Below are positions 41,892 to 45,069 of a stretch of DNA of 45,069 bases, piece after piece. Under the pieces are notes generated by a model that had not been told where the DNA came from, ran no database searches, and worked only from the letters and a program-made list of their open reading frames with translations. A program made the translations under genes and the position numbers. Source of the DNA: Nitrososphaerales archaeon. GTDB taxonomy: Archaea; Thermoproteota; Nitrososphaeria; Nitrososphaerales; Gagatemarchaeaceae. Numbering within the stretch: the first letter of the stretch is position 1; the number at the start of each line of letters is the position of its first letter. The stretch is taken from assembly GCA_014874415.1 (NCBI GenBank), contig JACWAI010000011.1, positions 1-45,069 on the forward strand, written 5' to 3'.

Positions 41892-42782
41892 CTAGGGCGC
41901 AGGTACGGTCACTATCACGACACAGGGAGATTTGCGGACTAATTCATATTCGTCCTTGGTCAGGAAGCTGTAGAAGCCTGTCTCGCGGTTGCTGAACATC
42001 ACGACGACATCTATCTGCTCGTCTTTGATGTACTGGGCAACATCTCCGCCAACTTCTCGTACGGGGAGAATCTTTGGGCTGATCAGCCTTCCCAGAGTCT
42101 TGATGGCGAAGCTGGTGAAGGTGGAGAACTCCCTCTCCTCGCGTCGCAGTGGAAGGGCCATCTCGACGGCGTCGAGAGGGACAGTGCGAGGAAGAACGAA
42201 GATTTTGGCGGCGGTGATTTCGACGTCTGCCACAGAGGCCGACGACGTTAGTGCAGCTGCGATTATGAACGGGTCGGGATGCTGTTCCTTCAGGACAGGC
42301 ACGAGTATCCGTTTGGGATTCTTTGGTACCTTCACTCCCTCTTGGGGGGTTTCGACCAACACCACGCGCGAGGGGGACGTGCGACCTACGTGGTCAGAGA
42401 CCCTCCCGAACAGCTCCCTGAAGAGCGGTTCTCTGTGGGCGCTCATGACGACTGCCTGGGCTCCCTTCTCCCTGACAGTCCGCACCAGGGCCTCCGCGAC
42501 CTCCTCGACTCCCGGCGGTTGGGAGGTGGGCTTGACCTCGACGAACTCGTACTTGACAGAGAGGGACTTCGCAAGACCGTCGATGTCTGCTTTGAGCTTC
42601 TCTTCGAACCCATGGTCTTCCTCCCCTTCGAGCACGTGGGTGACGTAGACTTTCGAACCGGAGTATTCGGCGATGTAGAATGCGATGAAGACGGCGTTCC
42701 ATTCCCTGGGCCGGTAGGCCAACGGGAGGATGAGGGGAGCATCGCTCCAGGACCACTCCACAGCGGGCTCCTTCTCAGGCAT
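41892..42782 (-). CDS. Tandem universal stress protein (Usp) paired with the amino-acid permease
   Basis: A 296-residue protein made of two Usp-like alpha/beta domains: the first from APLILPLAYRPREW to SRVVLVETP, the second from PKRILVPVLKEQHPDP to CVVIVTVPAP. Usp domains bind nucleotides and often regulate transporters or respond to stress. The typical ATP-binding G-2x-G-9x-G(S/T) motif is not obvious, so nucleotide binding is doubtful. ATG at 42782 is chosen because it overlaps the stop of the upstream permease gene by 8 bases, showing translational coupling. A longer frame upstream lies inside the permease. The two probably form a regulated transport unit. Confidence 0.78.
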   Translation of the reverse strand: MPEKEPAVEWSWSDAPLILPLAYRPREWNAVFIAFYIAEYSGSKVYVTHVLEGEEDHGFEEKLKADIDGLAKSLSVKYEFVEVKPTSQPPGVEEVAEALVRTVREKGAQAVVMSAHREPLFRELFGRVSDHVGRTSPSRVVLVETPQEGVKVPKNPKRILVPVLKEQHPDPFIIAAALTSSASVADVEITAAKIFVLPRTVPLDAVEMALPLRREEREFSTFTSFAIKTLGRLISPKILPVREVGGDVAQYIKDEQIDVVVMFSNRETGFYSFLTKDEYELVRKSPCVVIVTVPAP

Positions 42783-44226
42783 CAGCCTTTCTCCTTCCCT
42801 TCCACTTCTGATAGATAAGGTATCCAGCGATGCCAATCGCGAACCACGCGGCGCCGGCAACCCTTCCGTCCGGGTTCGTGGCCACGAGGATCAACCAGAT
42901 CAGGGCAGTGAAAGCTATCCCGATGAACGGGATGATGGACACGCGGTAAGGTATGCCAGCGCGGTGGACGGTCACGTTGAGAGGCATCTTCCAACCTTTC
43001 TGTGTGGGCTCCTTGAAGCGTAGCACGATGGCCGCAGCATTGACGTAAAAGTAGGCGATCAGGGCCCCGAAGTTGTACACGGAGGCTATCAGGGGTATTA
43101 TCTGGTAGGTCGACAGCTCCACCCCGAAGGCGAGAAGGAGGCAGGCGACAGCTGTGAAAAGGATGAGCGTCAGGTAGGGGGTCCTGAACCTCGAGCTGAT
43201 GCGGTTGAAGCCCTTCGGCAGGAGGCCGAGCCTGCTCATGGAGAATGTCACCCTTGAAACCCCGATCACGCCCGTGTTGGTGGAGACATAGCAGACCAGG
43301 GTCCCCATGATGGCCACCCAGACCGCGAAGTACGGTCCGATGTACGGCATGTACTTGGCGAGGGACCAGGCGGGTGAGGACGTGTTCCCGGATACCGCAG
43401 ACAGCGGGGCGAGGGTCACAGAGAGGAGAGAGAGGATGATGGCGACCGTCACCACGGCGAATATCGCCGCTTTGGTCGCCCGGGGTATCACCCTGGACGG
43501 GTTCTTTGTCTCCTCTGCCGCCTGGGATATGGACTCGATCCCGATGTACGAGACCGTCGCCAGTGAAAGTGCCACTACGAAGGTGGACCAGTTGGCTGTG
43601 CCCCCGAAGCTCCCGGATGAGATCGCTGCCGGCAGGCTGGACAGCCATCCTGAAAGAGCCCCCGAAGCGATTATCGAAGGGAGACCGAACACAAGGAAAA
43701 GGGCCACGGTAACGAGGTCCACCGCGACGATGAACTCGTTTAGCTTGGAAGAGTACCTAATCCCAACGAGGTTGAGCGCGAGGAGGAGCAGGATGAGCGC
43801 TATCGATACCAGGGCGTAGTATGGCGGAGTGATGAGGGAAATGTTGGTCAGGACTGGGCCCACTACGACCTGCAGGTAGCCCACGGTGGCGAGGGCGAAA
43901 AGGGCGATGTCCACGGTGTAGCTGAGCATCAAGCCCCAGCCTGCGACGAATCCGTGGAATGGCCCGAAAGCCTTCAGAGAGAAGAAATGGCCTCCGCCTG
44001 CGACAGGATATCTGGTGGAAAGCTCGGCGTAGCAGAGGCCTGTGCTGACGTACACCACCGCGGCGACGGCGAAGGCGAGTGGAGAGAGGATTCCGGCGAA
44101 GAGGGCGATTACGCCAAGGACGACGTAGATGTCAGCTCCGACATCGGCGTACCCCATGGAGAAGGAGCCCCAGGCTCCGACCTCGCGTTTGAGCTCCCGA
44201 GATTCCTCTACCTTGGTCTGAGACAA
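42775..44226 (-). CDS. APC-family amino-acid permease
   Basis: A 483-residue protein with about 12 transmembrane helices. Helix 1 contains GAWGSFSMGYADVGADIYVV, the unwound substrate region typical of APC transporters. YAELSTRYPVAGGGHFFSLKAFG after helix 2 matches the conserved E-L-x-x-x-x-P-x-x-G-G motif. SYIGIESISQAAEETKNPSRVIPRA marks helix 6 and the following cytoplasmic loop. It should import an amino acid or polyamine by proton symport or exchange; the substrate is unknown. The start is TTG at 44226, the only in-frame candidate before the conserved N-terminus. Its end overlaps the Usp gene, which suggests joint regulation. Confidence 0.88.
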   Translation of the reverse strand: MSQTKVEESRELKREVGAWGSFSMGYADVGADIYVVLGVIALFAGILSPLAFAVAAVVYVSTGLCYAELSTRYPVAGGGHFFSLKAFGPFHGFVAGWGLMLSYTVDIALFALATVGYLQVVVGPVLTNISLITPPYYALVSIALILLLLALNLVGIRYSSKLNEFIVAVDLVTVALFLVFGLPSIIASGALSGWLSSLPAAISSGSFGGTANWSTFVVALSLATVSYIGIESISQAAEETKNPSRVIPRATKAAIFAVVTVAIILSLLSVTLAPLSAVSGNTSSPAWSLAKYMPYIGPYFAVWVAIMGTLVCYVSTNTGVIGVSRVTFSMSRLGLLPKGFNRISSRFRTPYLTLILFTAVACLLLAFGVELSTYQIIPLIASVYNFGALIAYFYVNAAAIVLRFKEPTQKGWKMPLNVTVHRAGIPYRVSIIPFIGIAFTALIWLILVATNPDGRVAGAAWFAIGIAGYLIYQKWKGRRKADA

Positions 44227-44288
44227 GCATCATGGCACGCTCCTATGAAATATCGGCGCGTTTCCGAAGGCCATTTAACGATTACCAC

Positions 44289-44298
44289 GGATAAATAA
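44289..44298 (+). promoter_or_regulatory. TATA box of the VTT-like membrane protein gene
   Basis: GGATAAATAA is centred about 28 bases before the TTG at 44322, predicting a leaderless transcript. Confidence 0.55.
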
Positions 44299-44321
44299 CG
44301 ACAATCCTGTGCGGAGCTCAG

Positions 44322-44954
44322 TTGCACCCCTTGGTGTGGGTCTCGATCTTCGTTTTCGTGGTGTCCTTCCTTTCGAACGTCTCGCCCTTCGTCGGTGCGT
44401 CCTACACCATCCTTGCGGCGCTCCAGCTGACCCTGATCGGAGCCACCCCGCTGAACTTCGTCGTCATTGTGGTGGCGTCGGCAGTAGGTGCCACTTTGGC
44501 AAAGGTGGTGATCTACTTTGGAGCGTTCGGATTCAAGGACCAACTTGTCAGGAATAGAAATGTCAGGCTCATAGGCAGATACTCATCCCGAGAAAGCTTC
44601 TACGTCGTCCTCTTCGTGGCCTCGCTGTTGCCGGTGTTCCCATTCGATGATTTCATCTACATCGGGGCGGGCGCTACCAATGCTTCGCTTGAACTGATGT
44701 CTCTGGTGTCGTTCGGTTCGAAGCTTGTCAAGAGCACCGTCGAAATCGCGTTGGAGGTTACGATCTTGAGAGATCTTTCTAGCATCCTCGATCTCCGCCG
44801 GCTCGACCTCACCCTTGCTCTGACGGCCGCTTTCATCGTGGTGGGGATAATCGTATACAAATTGGACTGGGAGGCTCTCTACGCAAGACTGAGGGGAGCC
44901 AAGAGCCAACCCGGAACGGTTCCCACTCCCGAGGGCTCGGACAAACGATTATAG
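44322..44954 (+). CDS. DedA/VTT-like integral membrane protein
   Basis: A 210-residue membrane protein with about five predicted helices. The central part (helix, then RYSSRESFYVVLFVASLLPVFPFDDFIYIGAGA) resembles the VTT/DedA family, whose members have a re-entrant loop with a similar F/G-R-x-P or P-x-P-x-D segment and are linked to lipid scrambling and membrane homeostasis. The family match is weak and the canonical arginine-proline motif is altered. The last 30 residues are polar. The start TTG at 44322 is supported by the TATA box. Its stop codon lies within the likely promoter of the downstream tRNA. Confidence 0.6.
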   Translation: MHPLVWVSIFVFVVSFLSNVSPFVGASYTILAALQLTLIGATPLNFVVIVVASAVGATLAKVVIYFGAFGFKDQLVRNRNVRLIGRYSSRESFYVVLFVASLLPVFPFDDFIYIGAGATNASLELMSLVSFGSKLVKSTVEIALEVTILRDLSSILDLRRLDLTLALTAAFIVVGIIVYKLDWEALYARLRGAKSQPGTVPTPEGSDKRL

Positions 44955-44955
44955 T
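44947..44955 (+). promoter_or_regulatory. TATA box of tRNA-Leu
   Basis: GATTATAGT is centred about 29 bases before the 5' end of the tRNA at 44980. It overlaps the stop codon of the preceding gene. Confidence 0.5.
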
Positions 44956-44979
44956 TTGAAGTTCGGGCCGTCTCGTGCT

Positions 44980-45064
44980 GCGGGGGTCGCCCAGCCTGGT
45001 CAACGGCGCGAGGCTTAGGACCTCGTCCCCTAGGGGTTCGTGGGTTCGAATCCCACCCCCCGCA
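44980..45064 (+). tRNA. tRNA-Leu (anticodon UAG)
   Basis: An 85-base class II tRNA. The acceptor stem GCGGGGG pairs with CCCCCGC (45057-45063). The D stem is GCC/GGC around a loop with GG. The anticodon stem is CGAGG/CCTCG with loop CTTAGGA, giving anticodon TAG. The long variable arm contains a CCCC/GGGG hairpin, typical of leucine. The T stem is GTGGG/CCCAC with loop TTCGAAT. Discriminator A at 45064 fits leucine. CCA is not encoded (CGTTA follows), so it is added after transcription. No intron is seen. Confidence 0.95.
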
Positions 45065-45069
45065 CGTTA

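Noticed and set aside
1-45069. CRISPR arrays, insertion sequences or long direct repeats
   Set aside because: No spaced repeats, transposase motifs or inverted-repeat ends were seen; the only mobile-type elements are the inteins and the freestanding LAGLIDADG gene.

Overview
The window is archaeal chromosomal DNA, GC-rich and densely coded. Archaeal markers are an rpoH-rpoB-rpoA-rpl30e-nusA-rps12-rps7 cluster, archaeal EF-1A, TATA boxes about 25-30 bases in front of many start codons (mostly leaderless genes), frequent TTG starts and a tRNA without encoded CCA. The RNA polymerase largest subunit is one unsplit A'+A'' chain and RpoB is also unsplit. An unsplit RpoA is typical of Thaumarchaeota/Nitrososphaerota and uncommon in most other archaea, so a thaumarchaeal relative is the best guess. 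No ammonia-oxidation genes are seen. The acyl-CoA dehydrogenase, thioesterase, amino-acid permease and full-length aconitase fit an organism able to use organic carbon, but this is inference.

Layout. 1-4404: surface-glycan genes (3' end of a sugar-nucleotide epimerase, GT4 and GT2 glycosyltransferases, a lipid-linked glycan flippase). 4410-8026: a small membrane protein, a MetF-like protein, an AidB-like acyl-CoA dehydrogenase and a hotdog thioesterase. 8191-9621: a freestanding LAGLIDADG endonuclease with helix-turn-helix modules, convergent with EF-1A (9628-10956). 11226-13478: small unknown proteins, mostly membrane, and an alpha/beta hydrolase. 13650-18064: a purine cluster (guaB, guaA, an adenosine-deaminase-family gene) ending in a hydrolase-fold protein that has lost its nucleophile. 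18048-31842: the transcription/translation operon on the minus strand. 32216-37425: ilvE and aconitase. 37556-44954: a membrane protein, a DHA2-type MFS exporter, a YyaL/DUF255 protein, a small unknown protein, an APC permease coupled to a tandem universal-stress protein, and a DedA/VTT-like membrane protein. 44980-45064: tRNA-Leu(UAG).

The outstanding feature is four large inteins within about 17 kb, in uS12, RpoA, RpoB and aconitase, plus the freestanding LAGLIDADG gene about 9 kb further along. Each intein sits in a functional centre of its host: the decoding-centre loop of S12, the trigger loop of RpoA, the ETPEG motif of RpoB, and directly before an iron-sulfur ligand cysteine of aconitase. 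The S12 and RpoB inteins share sequence landmarks along most of their length although their hosts are unrelated. Translation, transcription and the TCA cycle of this organism would all depend on protein splicing.
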